From assembly GCA_013397455.1 (NCBI GenBank), contig VYZB01000097.1:1751570-1815569 (forward strand): DNA of 64,000 nt, given 5' to 3'. This DNA is from Crotophaga sulcirostris. Lineage: Eukaryota > Chordata > Aves > Cuculiformes > Crotophagidae. The notes below the pieces were generated by a model that saw nothing but the letters and a program-made list of their open reading frames with translations, was not told the DNA's origin and did no database searches. A program made the position numbers and the translations under genes. Shown here in pieces: positions 46,901-61,694 of this stretch (its first letter is position 1; each line of letters starts with the position of its first letter).

Positions 46901-49900
46901 ATTCTATTTATTTTATGACATCACATCAATTAAACTTCTATTCCGGGACCTCAGGTCATAGTTGAAAATACCTCCAGGCAATACCTTCATATTTAATTTA
47001 AAAAAAAAAAAAATCTCCCTTCATCTGGCTTCTTCTGTTCCTCCTTCCCCCTCATTGTATAATAAAGGAGTATGGGAACAAACTTGAAATCACCATTTTA
47101 GACATTGCCTCAGCAGGTGTGCATGTTTTACTGGGAATTTATAAGAAGTAGCAAATATTGCTAACTCAGCTCTGCCCACCTTGCCACGAATTCTTTCAGG
47201 CCAGCTTATATGCAGAATCTCATTGCCATTGGTAGCAGTGGATGTGGCTACCAGAAGCCACTATGGTAGACTCTAAAGAGCTAACACTTTCTAGTATTGC
47301 TTCCCAGTAATGCTTTAAAGTTGTCATAAAAGCTTTTATATTTTATGTGTTTGGATGTGTATTAGCAATCAGCAGAACAAATCTCTTGGTAAAGTAGTGA
47401 ATCAGGCCCATTTCAGTTCAGCTGCAAATTGCTTGGTCTAAATAAGCAGCCTGTCACTGCTGAATTTCATTACTCATTTCCTGTCATTAAATTAGATGAA
47501 ATTATTAAATACAAAGACTATGGCCAGCTCTCCAACGAAACTCATCCTCAAACTAAACTGTGAAGAGCACCTGATGATTCACCATATGTACTATGGAGTC
47601 TATTTTGTTCATTTTGGAGATGTTCAGGTATAGTGGGATTGCTTTACCTAATCTCTTTTCTAAACCCCATTTGTCCCAGACAGGCATCCCAGTCTTACAT
47701 CTGATAAGAAGTATTTTGAGACAACAGGCAGATTCTAAAATAATTGAGAAGATAATCCAGTCACATAGCAAAAGCAAGACAAAATAAGAACATTTCAATG
47801 AAACATGATAGTCATCCTGTCCTAATGATGCCAAAAGGAAGAAAACATTCACAAAGAAAACCACCAAGAGGATTACACAGTCTCTGAAGCTGTTTTCTCT
47901 GCAAGGTTATCTTATTCCGCATGCCCCACTAGTGCCTGTTCTTCTGAGGTGGAACTGTCCCCAACATCCCTGTTTCCCTGCACTCCTCACCAAGATTGAA
48001 CTTCTTGGTTAAGCAAAATGAGTGAGAAAAACTGAAAGAGAACTAAAAATTAGACTCCGATTGACACTTTACCCTGAATCTGATCCTATAGTGCCTGGGC
48101 ATGGTGAGACAGAGAAAACGGTTACTGTAGTGAGAGCTGGCACAAGCCCCTGTATGAAAGTTGCCTAATGCTTTCCATTATAAGATTATTGCAATCAATT
48201 TTTGACTAACGTTAACACTTCTATTGTTTGTCTTTGAAATCTGGCAGAAGCAGGGATTGCCTTAGGGCCAGTGTCATGCCTTTTGCCGGTACTGTTAATA
48301 AATTCAGATTTGGACAAGTAATAGAGGTGTTGAAAATCACCATTTTTTTACTGTATTTTCCAGAGCCCAGAGTTATTTTGGCAACTAGCTAAAACCCCCA
48401 GAGATTTGATGTGCTTACCTTTATGCTGCACCTACAACATATAGATGAATGGTTGTGTCTTCAGCTGGCACAGACAAAATGGCTCTGCAGTCCACCAAGG
48501 TGACTCAGTACAATGTGGGAACATGGTATAGTGGCAGCTACATCAGGAAACAAGAAAGAAAGAATAAGTTATTGGGGTGAAAGTTCCAGAGTGTTGGGGC
48601 AGTTGATGAAGAAAAGAGATTGAAATGAAAGGAACAGGAAGGCTTATTAGCAAAGATAGGACAAAGACATCATTTCAAAGGAAAATTAACTCAAAGAAAT
48701 AGAACTCACTGCACACCTCCCTCAAATGTCCAGTTCATACAGGGAATGACCTTTTTTAATGAAATGAATAACCTGTTTCTGTATGAAGACACTCAGTCAG
48801 ATATTGCTTGTGTTGCAAGGCCAAATTTTATCAAAGGAGAATGATAAACGACTGCTAGAGGAGAGCTTTTTTTGTTGTATTTATTAATTAAAAACCTACA
48901 AGTAATGTGAAATTGCATACAAAATTATAGAAGATTGTTATTTTAGTTGCCATATAAAGGCTTCCAAAGGTAGAGAACTGACAAATTTACTACTGCCTTG
49001 TGTCGACCTATGTATCGTAGACCTTAATGTCAGGAAAATGTTTCTATTTTCTCATAGAAAGCCTGTGTCAATCTGGAAAATAAGTTAGTGCCTAGTTATC
49101 CTGAGGAGGTGGTAACTTGAACCTAATACACTAAATGAACTTGGGCCTAGTACAACAACAACAAAAAAAAAGAAAAATGAAAATAGATTAAGTAAATATA
49201 GCATATCTCCTTAGGTCACACATGTTGTCATAGTTCCATTTGTTGGTTTACATTTTTGTACTTAAAGGTGGACCCCAGAGCAGCAACAGAGTCAAGGGCA
49301 GATATAGGAGAGCACAAATTTGCTAGAAAGCAGTGAACTGTGAGGCGATCATATCACTGATGGAAGGTGGAGGCAGTGGCAAACCCTCAAGGCATCATGA
49401 ACCAGGCACAACGCCTACGCTTCAGAAACTGGGAAGCAAGTTTGAAATCTGGTCTGCTCTGAACTGCTGCTTTTAGCTCGATTAGCCGCATAGCTGAGCA
49501 CCCTAGCACAGCCCTGGGGACTCGCATCCACCTTCGGTTTACATGTAGTTTTCTAACCTTTGTCTTCCCAATATCCGAACAAGGACTGCAGTTGTGCTTA
49601 GAGTGCTCCCAGGCCCAGCACTCTGGCACACACTGCTTGTCTGCTACTGTCTTCAAAATCTGGGAGCCTTAAGACTCCAACTGTATGTTTCCAATTGCGG
49701 AGTCGGTTACGGAGTTGTTGTAACAGAAGTTATAGTAATTGAGTGCTACATCTGGCTTAGCTAAGGTTTCTAGATATGATGATAGCCTGCAGTAGGATTT
49801 TGCAGTTGTTCAGCAGAGGCTGAACACAAACCATTCCAACAAGACAGAGAAACAGTGGCCGTCTTGGGGAGGGGATGGGAAAACTCTATTCCTTTGGTTT

Positions 49901-52900
49901 CCATGTCATCTCTAGAACCATTTTTATAAAAATCTCAAACTCAGTATGCTGAATGTGCACATATTCAAACAAATCTTGCAAGGCGTTCTGAACTTTCTTG
50001 GTCTATCTAACAAATAGGAAGAGTTCTGCAAATAAGACTGTGGAAACTAATAACTCCTATCCTGGCTGAGACTATTAGGATTACCTCAGGGATTACTGTT
50101 TACTCATTTCCCAGGAATGCTTACATATTAATTATTTCAAGGCAGTATTCCAAACGGCCATGTTAATATAATCTTCCTGAACTACTCTTTTAGTCAATAT
50201 ATGCCAAACAAAGGCTGCACAAAGATTTGACAATGTAGAGGTAAGGTCTTTTGCTACATAAAATTCCACAGCATTTGTAAGTAGTTAATGTCCTACTCAA
50301 ACTTCTCTTGAGGTATTGCATTATAAGTACACTGTAGCTTTTAAGGAGTGTTATAGTCTTTTTCTATGTGTATTTTCTAGAAAAATTACCAAGTACTGCC
50401 ACATAGTCTTGAAATGCTTTTCTATTCCATCCAATTTTAAGAATGAGTAATATTTTAGTAAAATAGAGTCATCAAAGCTAATGAAAGTTATGCCTTAGCT
50501 TTAAATCAAACGCATGTTGAGATTTGCAAGTTGTATTTTAAGTCTGCACAGTATTTTGAAAGTTTCTGGAAGAAGGGTGTTCTGGAAAGACAAAAAATCA
50601 TTGTAAGGTGTAGCTGTTCCTACAGGATAAATTATTCTTCAAGAATAGAATATATGATGTAATTCTTATAGAATTATGTACAACAAATTAAAAGAAACCC
50701 CAAAACTACCAAATAATAATTTAAAAAAAGCAAAAGAAGCAGTTTGTTAAAATACACATTAAACACAGTTTCACAACATAACAGAACATTTGAGGTTATA
50801 ATTTTAAATTATTTATTTCCATCCATCAGTCAGAGCATAGCAGGAGAACTGAATCAGTGAAGACATGGAAATTATGTGCAAACAAATATATTTAACTTTA
50901 GGGGAAAGGCTTGTTCATCTCTGCATTAAATGTAGAATGATTAATACTTCGGCTATTGTTTTAATACCTAAAGGGTGACAACTACTATTTTTCCATTAAA
51001 TGTTAGTACTGACTCAGCGTGCGGTTATATGAGGTGTTCCTCTTCAGATGTGTCAACTGAAAAGGGAGCCTATTCCAATTGCAGTGCAACTCTGAAGTCA
51101 GAGTAAATGTGAAGTAGCACGTAGTCAGAAGCTGATGATGGTTAAAAGTTTTTTTTTTTTCCTGTCATTCAACCTTCCTGTTAAATGTCAGTTTTGTTTT
51201 AAGATTTTATTATTTAATCACACATTATAGTCACACATCTTCGTGCTCACCAGTACTATCTGCAGCTAGGTGTGTCATGTATTGGGAGAAATCAGGAAAA
51301 CATCACAGTTGATGCTTTCTAGGTGCAGATGTGCAGTTTACAGAAGTACAGTTTAGCATTTTGGATAGTGAAAGCTAAAGTTCATTTAAAGTGGATTTTC
51401 TGAGAGAAAGAAGGGAAAGGAAAAGGACTTCCCACTCCCTCCAGTACACATTGGTTGCTGTGGTAAATGTTTCTCTACCACAAGATGCAGTCCCAGACAT
51501 GAGGTTTCATAAGTCCTTGCCAACTCTTTCTCACTAACCAGATCAGTCCCGAGTCCTCTGTTTCTATTCACTTTTTCATTCTTGGATTTTCTGTTGCTTA
51601 AAACTTTCCCAAACCAATTTGCTTTTGGATGAAGCACCCTGTGCCCACTTTCTAGCAGAAGATGACTTCTTCTTTAGCTTAGTTTTGGGCTGGATAAATC
51701 TCATTTATATCTGCACTCTCAGCTCACATGTTTCCCATGCATTCAAAGTAAAGTCTTGCACTCACATGGCTAAAAATCACAACCAAAGCTGTAACTATTG
51801 CATGTGGATACACAGAAAGGTTCCTGCATCACCTACTGACATGAGTAATGCTACCAGATAATGCTACAAATTTCATGAGGCAACTCAAATAAATGATGTA
51901 ACTGATACCCACCTTATCAAGACAGAAGTTAGGAATTGAAGAACACTTCAAATTGGGGGTGAGGAACCTAAGAAAAGACAGGAGAGGGAATGAATGTAGT
52001 CCAGGACTACAAGACTATCATCATGAAAGCCCAGCTCTGTTGAGCAACATGTGATATTATCTCTGGTTCTCAAAAGTGGAATTTTGCTTTTACACAAATA
52101 TAACTCAGTTGTTTACCTCTAAGAGGTCTTCCTAGACAGAAGAGCTTCCTGTTACTCCCCAGACTTATTACTGTTTTCAAAAAGATAGGCCTACATATAC
52201 ATACATATATAATCTATATATCAAGTATAGTCATATATACACATACGCATACTATATACACGCAAAATACATATTGAACATATTTTTCTACTACATATAA
52301 AACACCTATCTAGACAGATGTATATGTATATATGAATAATTACATTTTCTTTTTTTATATATCAGTCCCATAAATTTAGAGGATTAAGATTGAGCAACCT
52401 GAATATAGCACTTCATTCCATGCCCAGATCTTTCTGATAAGAGGGCTCCTCAAGAAAATTAAGCTTTCCCTAGCAAGAGACAGCTTAAAATGCTGAATAT
52501 GGCTTTTTTCCTTCAGCCAGACCACAAAACCCTTTCTCAAGAAAGAATGACTTCATATCTTATTAACCCGAGCACAAAGTGAATGAGCTCTCACACACAC
52601 CAGCATACACACACATACATATGCAAGCAAACAGCCAAGCAAAAGCTGAGACACAGACCTTTAGGAAGATGACTTCCAAGGAAAGGTAACTAAATATGGA
52701 TTTTGGATTCTGAATTATTTTCTAAAGGTAATGCTTCATGATAGTTCTTCAAGAGTTTTTAAAATTACACTAAGAATTTGCAGACTTATTTTATGCTTTC
52801 TCTTTTTTTCCTTCTCTTATTTGAACCTAACAGACATATAAATAAAAAATTGTTACTTATCATGTCTTTGAGTTGCTTAGAGGGGAAATATAATTTGATG

Positions 52901-53249
52901 TTTTCTTTGTAAATGCTACAATAGGACAGAATACACAGAAACCATTCAGGACAAGAGGCACTAAAACTGCATATAAAGGCTGCAGAACAAGAGTGAGTAG
53001 CTGGACATTACTGTGGAAAAGAAATACTAAAATGTGTGAGGGAAAAGCAATCTGAGTTCTTCATATTCTTATATGGTGGGTTTGCACTACTTTGGATAAC
53101 TTTTTAATTCTAATTGTCCTGTATTAATAATGATACACTAGGAGCAGAAAAGATATAGAATATGACTATTCTAAGAAAAACAACTTAAATTAAGGGAAGG
53201 CTTGCACAGGAAGAGAAACAAAAAGAACTACAACTTCCCTGGTGGAAAA
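43941..53249. other. Non-coding sequence
   Basis: About 9.3 kb of AT-rich DNA with T-runs and A-runs (45423-45434, 47000-47013) and the alternating purine-pyrimidine stretch at 52190-52345. The minus-strand frame 49656-49387 (89 codons) lies in a locally GC-richer patch but has no domain I recognise. No recent transposon is seen. Confidence 0.5.
52190..52345. repeat. TA/CA-rich alternating low-complexity region
   Basis: The stretch is dominated by ATACATATA-, TATATACACA- and GTATATGTATAT-like units with interruptions. It is consistent with a decayed TA/CA microsatellite. Another CA-rich patch is at 52590-52622. Confidence 0.75.
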
Positions 53250-53712
53250 AGATGCCAGAGAGGAAATATAATAGGATCTACAAAGTTATGAATGGCAAAG
53301 AGAAGATGAGCAGAAAATGACTATTCCATGTTTCTCATAACATAAAAAAATAGGAAGAATTCAGTTCCCTCCGCATTAAAAACAAACAAAAGGAAGTATT
53401 TTTTCACACAACATAATAATTAAACTCTGGAAGTCCACCACAGGATGTTGTGGAGGCCAACACTGTAACCGAAGTCAGAAAAGGTTTTAGTAAAACTCAG
53501 GAAGAACATGTGTATTGGTGGCTATTCAAAATGATGGTACAAATGCATCCTCAAGTCACACTCTAAACCAATGATTAGTGACAGACAGGATAATTTAACT
53601 GGAGATGATTCACTTTATATTAGCCTGTGTGTCTGCTGCCCTGCCACAGACAATCCAATGGGCTAGCTACACCTTGATTCTGACCTAATATGGTTATTTT
53701 TGTCCTCTCTGA
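53250..53712 (+). mobile_element. Ancient CR1-type LINE 3' end
   Basis: Successive landmarks match an old amniote CR1 3' end in order: 'ataggatctacaaagttatg' (about 53272), 'aacaaacaaaaggaagtatt' followed by 'ttttcacacaacat' (53382-53414), 'ccacaggatgttgtggaggc' (53438-53457), 'ggtggctattcaaaatgatgg' (split; about 53517-53537), and 'caatgggctagctac' with 'tgacctaatatggtta' near the end (53656-53697). It is a different, much older lineage than the ATTCTATG-tailed copies, probably inserted before birds radiated. No coding capacity is left. Confidence 0.75.
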
Positions 53713-56700
53713 AACTTTTGGAAATCAAGGTCTGTGTAAGTGTAGGTCCTCTAAAATAATATATGTAAACAGATCGCTATGACACTTCCATTTTCATTGC
53801 AATGTAATATCCTCAAATATATGAAGAGATGAAGCTACCACACACATTAAAGTGAATCAGCAAAATACTTCTGAATGTATGGCATGGAATCATTTTTCCA
53901 ATTAATCTCCAGTTAGTTTTGCATTTTCCTTACTTATGCTATGTGTGCATGTTTTAACATGTGAATGCTGGTTTAAAAAGCACTCTTCACAGGCTTGAAG
54001 GTAAACATATGTTTAGGCTAGTTTGCATTATTGCTTTCATAACTGTAACATCATCAAAGAGCTGACTTCTTTATAAAATTAACAAATATACAATATAGAT
54101 CGATACAGGGCGTTGTGTGACCATAATGTTCATAGAAAAGTTTAATACTGCCTGAGGCCAGGCATGCACTAGAAGTTTTCCATGTAGTCCCTCAATGCCT
54201 CTCAATCCTGACAGGTTCCAGCTCTCAATATTTTAGCCCCTGTTGTGCTTGGTTCTGAACCAGAAAAGCTCAGTAGCCTTTCCTTAACTTAAGCACTTGG
54301 GTAGTCTCTGTGAAGTCAGTTTAGCTATTTGTGCTTCCTACGCGCTTTGTTTTCTCATAGGTCTAGTGCAAAAATCTGGCTTTGAGCACACTTTCTGTTC
54401 CACTTCTCTGCTTTACTTCAAAGTATGTTTTTTTCGTAGCAGCTGTATCTTTATTATTCATTATGTATCAAGATGAAGAAACCAAACTCACGTCAACTTA
54501 TTCAGGATGTTAGCCCAGCTCTCATGAGATGAAAAGTCAGTCAGGGCATAACTAAAACGGCACTGTCACAAATTCATAATTTATTCCTAACAAATCCTAC
54601 AGCAGTTTTCTTAGCATTGCCATAAATTTTCAAAGATCAACATTAATTCTGCAGTGCAGACCACCTAAGCAAAGATCTTATATGAAAACTAGGATGGATA
54701 AGTAGTAATTTTTAAATTGGTTTCCTTTGAACTTCTGCAAGCACATTATTCTGTTTACATTCTTCCCATTTGCATTGTTATGTGAAATGTTGGTAAGTTT
54801 TCTGCCAGTCTGTAATCCATAGTAGCTGCTCATATTTAAAACATGTCACACTCCTGACATGTTGGGAAGTATCACAGCCCAGTATAATATTTGGCTTTCA
54901 AATTTTTGTTTTGCAACAAGAGAACTAACAGTCTAGATCGGCAAAAGCGACTTTGGTTATTAGAGTTCGGACATGAACTTGGCTTGCTAATGCCAGAGAA
55001 ATACAAGAGCCTTCTTTCATGCTTTTAATGAAATCATTAATTATGTCAGCAGGTCAAACGATACATCTCCAAACACTTCACATTACTTTGCAAATGGGTA
55101 GTCACATAGAAGTCTTAGAAAAAATATTCTTAAAATCTAAATTCATAAATTCTAATCATAAATACATTTCTAGGTGCAGGGATTTGTAGAGTCATTTTCT
55201 CTCATCCTCTTATTCTGCCATACTATGACTGAAGATTCTGTTATTGCTTTTGGAAAAAAAGTAAACAGAACAAAAAATCTATATACTGCTGCCTTGTTGA
55301 AACCTAAATGAATTTCCTGAACCTGAAAATTTGCCATGCTTCTACTTAGCAAGGAAATCATCTCAATAGACTTCTTTCTTTTTAGCTAAGCATTTACTGT
55401 ACATGTGAACCTTGCTATATTTCCTATAATTACTATTTTTATTTTGATAAATGTTTTGATTAAATAATCAACCTGTTGGCAATATTATAAATAATAAATA
55501 AATTATTGATATTTCTCAATATAAGTATGCATAGATTCATCTTATAAAACAATCTCCACTACAGAAATGAACATTTATACATAAATAAAAACGTATTTCA
55601 ACCCTTAAAATCAAAAGCTGTCTTGGGGAAAACTGTTTCGAATCACAGTGCTAGAATAATGTTGTCTGTGCTTCGTTCTGTAGTACACTGAGAAAGACAG
55701 AGAACATGTGAGGTAAAGCAAAGACCAATATTTGGAGTCATTTTGTTATTCTTTCATATAAAACATATGATCTAATTCTTTATTCCAAGAAGGTCAACTC
55801 CACTGTTATATTTCGTTTCAGTAAACAGTCATTCGCTGCCTTTCAGACATCACTGAAAGGTAGAGTTTATCTGTTCTGTAATGACATAAAAAGAATTTCA
55901 AAAAATAGCACAGTGAATAAAGCAAAATAAATAAGTTGATAGAAATAAGTAAAAATGAATACATTTTATTACAAAGTCTGTCATTATGCTTATGACCAGG
56001 CAATTTGTTCACATGCCTTGTCAAAATACAATGAGACTTAGAATGAGACTTCTGTAAAAGGTATTGGAAAAAAACCCCAGTATTTATTCACACAGCAGTG
56101 TTTTCATGGAACCCTGCATGTGGAATTTTTGTACTTACAGGTGTGATTACATAATCTATAAAGTGCTTCCAGCAAGACCCTGGAAATAATGACAGAAATG
56201 CAGAAAAATGTCACGTATGTCCCAGGACAATATTCTTAGGGAACTTTCTAGTACAGAGGATAGATTAAGCAGTCACCTGTAACAGGGATCTGAGAGAATA
56301 GTTTCAGGTCAGTGAACTGGCTGGTTTGGTTTGGTTCTTTGGAGCAAATTGAAAGACTCAATATCTTCGGTATGAATTATGTAAGGAGCTAATATTAAAC
56401 ATAAGATGTTTCTAAAATAGCTATAATAGCAGAGGGGTATAATCAAGCCATACATGAAAATTAAATAAACTAGGATAGAAAAGTTTGGGGATCAGGATAT
56501 AAACCAACTGTAGGAAACAAACTTATTACAAAAGTGAGACATCCATAAGGACAATGTTGGGCCTGAAGGATTTTTATAAAGAGAATAAAGACATACTTTT
56601 CCAACAAAGGTGAAAGTTCAGGAACAGGAAGACTGAAATATGCTATGTTGTAACCCAACTGAAATTGATTGAAGTTCATTATAAGAATTATGCTATGCAA

Positions 56701-57339
56701 GCAAAATTACGTACCTGTGAACTTTGCATTTGGCAAAATATTGCTGTCTTACACTATTGGGATGAAATAAGACAGAGAAAGCCACAGCATTGTTTTAAAC
56801 ATGCCGTAGTTTTTCCTGTCTTAAAACAACCCGTGCTTGACAACATTCCCATTTTCTTTCTCCCCTCAAATGAGGAGACATACCTTTTGCAACACCAAAA
56901 AAAAAAACCCACCCTAGAATCTTTCTCACTAATACTATTCACAGCTGTCTCCAGTTTGATTTCTAACCTCTTCTTTTGACTAACACGACTCTCAGAGATG
57001 TTTTCAACCTCTTTCACTTGGCTAAGTCCCAGATCTCCTCCTTTATCCACATCCTCATAAACTGTTCAGTCCTTCAGTACAGCAACACCCTGTTTAAATT
57101 CCACATTGCACCAGACATTGTGTTTAATTATGTTTCTTTACTTGACCACTTAGAACCTCATTCAGATGATCTTTCCTCTTTTTCCCTCTTCCCTTCCTTT
57201 GCACTTTACACTGTGCTGTCGTCAAACCCTTCCTCTGTATTTATTATGCGTTCGCATTACCATAACAGCTGAGAGCTGTACTATGGACCAAGACCCACAG
57301 CATGAAGCCTCCCTAAACACAAAACTTTTATTCACTCTT
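53713..57339. other. Non-coding AT-rich sequence
   Basis: No gene or recognisable recent transposon. Very AT-rich around 55430-55620. Open frames are short and unconvincing. Confidence 0.55.
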
Positions 57340-58310
57340 AAACTATCTTTACGATGATGACACATGAATTTGCCTCTATCCAATTCTATCCTTCATTCCA
57401 ACTATCACTTGCAGAGGTGTGAGCTTAAGCTAAACACGGTTAAGATCTCAGCTGAGCTCTTCTCCAATGCACACTCTTTTTTCACTGTTTCTCCCTGTTG
57501 ATAAGAATCTTATCAAACCTGCAGTCCCTTGAGTCCATGGTTATGGATGTTGATTTGGGGACGGAGGGTGGGCTTAGTGGCATTTTAATGCTTCCAACAG
57601 TTGGCTTATACGCAAATATTTTCCTCTTTCAACATCTCTAGAATGCATCCTGAGTACAAAAGCTTTCACCTGGGTGCTTCACCTGCTGCTTCTAAACCCT
57701 CAGCCATTGCAAGCTGCTCATCATCTGTCTGCTCAAAAAAATGCCCAAATCATCCTCTTTGCTAGTTATTTCAGTCCTACAATTTATACCACTCATGACT
57801 TTTTGCTACCTACCTCCTTCTAAAATGACAAAAAAAACCCCTTACATCTTTTATCCTTCCTTTTAAATCCTTTCACGACTGAACTGTGCCTTACCTGATT
57901 GCTCAGTTCTTGGTGCATTGTCGTCTTCACTCTACTAGCACTACCAGCTTTCCTTGCCCATTCATGCACATGTAACTTACACCCCTCTGTGTTTTGTGTC
58001 CTTGTGTCCCTTACACCATTCAGCCACCTCCTTATACACCTTTAAATTTCACCTGAGGCTTTACTTCTGCCTTGATGTCTAGCAGTTACTGCTTTATAGA
58101 CAGTGGCCTGGACTGATACATGGATTGGGTTTATTGTTTGTCTTCTCTCTACTTGCTGGTTTTGTTTCCCTGTTGCAACTTGTGCTGCAACTGGATTATT
58201 AAGCAGAAGCTGTTTTTGTACCACAGGACAGTATAGCACCAAAGACAGCAGAGCCTTTATGCTCATTTGCAACCTGTAGATATGATTTATTGTGCAAAAG
58301 TTCTGTACAG
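57340..58310 (+). mobile_element. Ancient L3/CR1-like LINE relic
   Basis: Codons at 57350-57361 read Tyr-Asp-Asp-Asp followed by Thr and a stop, a decayed RT motif C (YADDTQ in the family). About 60 bp on, 57421-57438 encodes ELKLN-K (family 'LKLNxxKTELL') in a shifted frame. Further landmarks in L3-type order are 'ctttcaacatctctagaatg' (about 57627), 'cccaaatcatcctctttgc' (about 57744) and 'caccattcagccacctcctt' (about 58014). It is heavily mutated, with frameshifts and stops throughout. The 5' limit is where similarity becomes visible; the 3' limit is approximate. Confidence 0.65.
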
Positions 58311-61300
58311 AGTACACGGGTTCTGGGACAAAGGGATGGAATGCTTGACAAAACTTAACAAGACTGTGTTAATTCAGCTTTTGTGTGTTCATGGAAAAAG
58401 GCCCTGAAATTTAACAAAGACACTGTTCTGTGTGTTCTTACATGCAAGTTTTTTCTTTTTTTTTCAGTAAATGCATTTTGAGACATAACAAGTAAACAGC
58501 TTACACAAGTCTGGGCCTGAAGCTGAGCACCTGCAACTTAAATAAGATCATCATTGTTTGAGTAGGGTTTAAATAATTTAGTACAAATTGGCTTTCCTAT
58601 AGGTGTTGACAAGCACATCATCACTACTTACTAATAAGCACAGGTTTCCAGAGGACTGCACAGATATCACACTCCTCTCAGAGTGCGCATGTGTCCCTCA
58701 AAACAAAGTATTTCATAAACAAGCACCTGGAGACCTTCATTAAAAAACACCTGCTCTGAATCTGTTGGGAGGACAGATTGCACAGCGTGCAGATGGCCTT
58801 CACAGCATGGGTTGCTGATATTTCTGATATGTGTAGTCACTGAAATAAAGTTTGTTTCCCTTCCTCCCCCACATCGATTCAACCCGGTGTGCTGGCTGCG
58901 CAGTGGTTGGTTTCATGAAAGGAGTTTATGAGTGTGTCCTCAAAGAGGTGCTTGGGGAGACTCTGCCATGATCTGACAATGAGTGCAACTACAGAAATTA
59001 TGAGCCTAACAAACCCTGCCTTTGTGGCAGGACAGGCTGTTGCTATCACTGATTACCTTTTGGCCTGATGTTGCAAAAATAGTGATATTTGACGAAAAGA
59101 GGATAAAAGCATTTCAGAGGTAATAAGGACAAGCAACTATCTGATAAGCCTCACCACCTGTTGCACAATTTTTCCCTATTCATTCCTGTGGCTCCATGTA
59201 TTGTTGATGAAAAACCATACAGATTTAATCAGATCTGACATTCTCTCCAGAGTCCTACAAGCTGTTTCTCTCCATACAAATAGGATCCCTCAATTTTAAT
59301 GTCAGTTTTTCTGTTCTGCTGGTCCTGGCACAAAGTTCTTGTAGAAGTTTCAGTGCTGTGCTGTCAGAAATGGAAAATAATAAAGTGAGGAAGAGTTCTG
59401 TCAGGTTTGGGCACATGGGAGGAATTTCTACAATGACTAGAGTCTGAGGGGATCTCTGAAAAAGACTGGAATAGCCCATGTCCTGAATGACTTAACTGTT
59501 TGTGGGAAGCCCAGAGGCCTTTTCTGTCTGCATGTGTGCATAATACCAAAACTCAGGGCTAGAAGCAAGAAATCCTTCCGTGCTCAACTGCTGGTACTTT
59601 CCAGAAAACAGCATCAATTAGGCACTTTTTGATTATTTTAGGTATGCTTGTTATATTGCAGGGGCAAGGCTTATTCAAGAGGGTACAGTTAGCTGAACAG
59701 CAAGTGCAATATTCTGACAGGATAAAAATGGGAAAAGCACTTAGGGATTTTGTTTCTAACCAGGTGGTCTGCAAAGCAATTGAGAAATTTAAATATTTCC
59801 GATAAAATAGAATCCAGCCTTTTACTGTTATTCTGATCTACAGGTTGAAATGATGTCTGCAGCCTCCTTTTGTCACGGCTGTGCATTGCAATCTTGGATG
59901 TCAATTCTGCCAGCATAGCAACCTACAGATTCTTCCTAGAGCTATCCTGAGCCTGCACTAAGTATAGCTTGCTTTGTTTGTGCATGCACTATGACTACAG
60001 AGGCCACCCCTGAGTCGTAGAAAACTCTCTCATGTGCCATTCCCTCATTTGCAAGCTCAGGAACCTGTACAATCCCCAAGCCATCTGAAGGACTTGGAAG
60101 ATAGAGTGATTTCAATAAAGGCAGCAAGACCCAGGAACTCTGACTGTCAATGTCCAGTCCTGCTCAGAGCCAAAATAACTACTTTTTGATTTTTAGCAGA
60201 AAACTAGAGCTTGCCACCTTGGGTTGCTAAAGTCAAGTATTGATTTATTGACTTTTTGCCGTCCCTGCACTTCCATCTCCTCCAGCCACTGAAACTGCTT
60301 CAAGTATTTGATAGAAGTAATACAGTCAATATTCCTAAGAAACAAAGATCAGCTGTTAGACCATTTTGAAGGACATCAGTGACAGGTCAGACCAAACACA
60401 CAGAGTATTATTTCTGGTTTTAAAACAGACACAAGCTGGAGATGAAGGAACAGTTAACTTAATCTTGTTGTAAAACAAGGTGTTAGAATGATATAAGAAG
60501 CAGTTTAATTATCTTGGTATAAACAAATAACAGCTAATATATAACTTTTATAGATGGTCTTTATTTATTCCTTCAGGTTAATTGAATTGCATATTTGATA
60601 AGGTAGTAAATTTAAAACCCTAACCTGCAAGGATTAGCTGGAGCTCCTCTAAAACTGTGCTTGCTTGTATCTCTTTTCCGTCCAAGCTAATTATGCAGCA
60701 TATCATGGGCAACCCTACAGACTACATTTTACTGTGCATGGTCTGTTCAAAGCAAGTCAGATGGTTATTCTACTTTGTTTATTAAAGTTTAGGTTTCACA
60801 CTATATGGGATGTCATGTCTGAAAAAGTAACCACATTGTGAAATCAAAGAATATTCAAAATTTGGAGAGGGGAACCTATGCAAGATTCTGACCACCATGC
60901 AACTAAAGTGAATCATGAGAATCAGTTTGGCTTCAGTGAGAGCTGGATCAGATCCCATGACTTCTGGGAAAAGTTTGAACATGCAGGTTGTTCCACTGGG
61001 AATTAGGGATATTAAAATGGATAATTAATGTGGTAAGAAAGGAGATTACAAAAAATAATTAGATTAAGAAAAGCTAAAATGCATAAAATAAAGATAGGTC
61101 TTTAAGAAATGCTAGCAAATGAAGGCTATGTTCATGGTAGAGCAAGTTACAGTACCTTGCTGTCCAGATTCATCAGTGTGACTTCAAGCTTAACGCAAGC
61201 AAGTTATTTCCATCAGCCCAAGTGTGGAAAGGCAGCCTGTCTTCTGAGCTGGGAAGTCAAATGAGACTAGATATTATGCTACGTGTAACTTTCTGTTGGG

Positions 61301-61694
61301 TTTTGCTTGCTAAAGAAATAGAAAAAATCAAACAAAACTACATCTAAGGAAAGCATACTTTAACAATAAGAGCCCCACGTGTCCATGGGGAAGGACAGAG
61401 TCCTCCGTTTTTTCAAAATAATCTGCAGATTTAAAGTTAAATAAAGTATGTCTTAACCACACTTAGTCCTGTGTGTCACCAAAGAAGGAAACTCCTTCAT
61501 TTTCCCTAATACATCACTTCTTTTCACAACTTTCAGTTTCCTTCCATTGTTGTATGAGGACGGTCTGGACTTCTCCTTGTTTAACTAAAAATCCCAGGCG
61601 GCTTACCATAATTTTTAGATAGGAATTTTCCTTAACTAAACATTCATTTTTCACCCATTGGAAAATATCAATTCATCACAAGTGTCATTGGAAA
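58311..61694. other. Non-coding sequence
   Basis: Unique AT-rich DNA with short, unconvincing open frames (for example 59255-59549, minus). No recognised repeat or exon. Confidence 0.5.
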
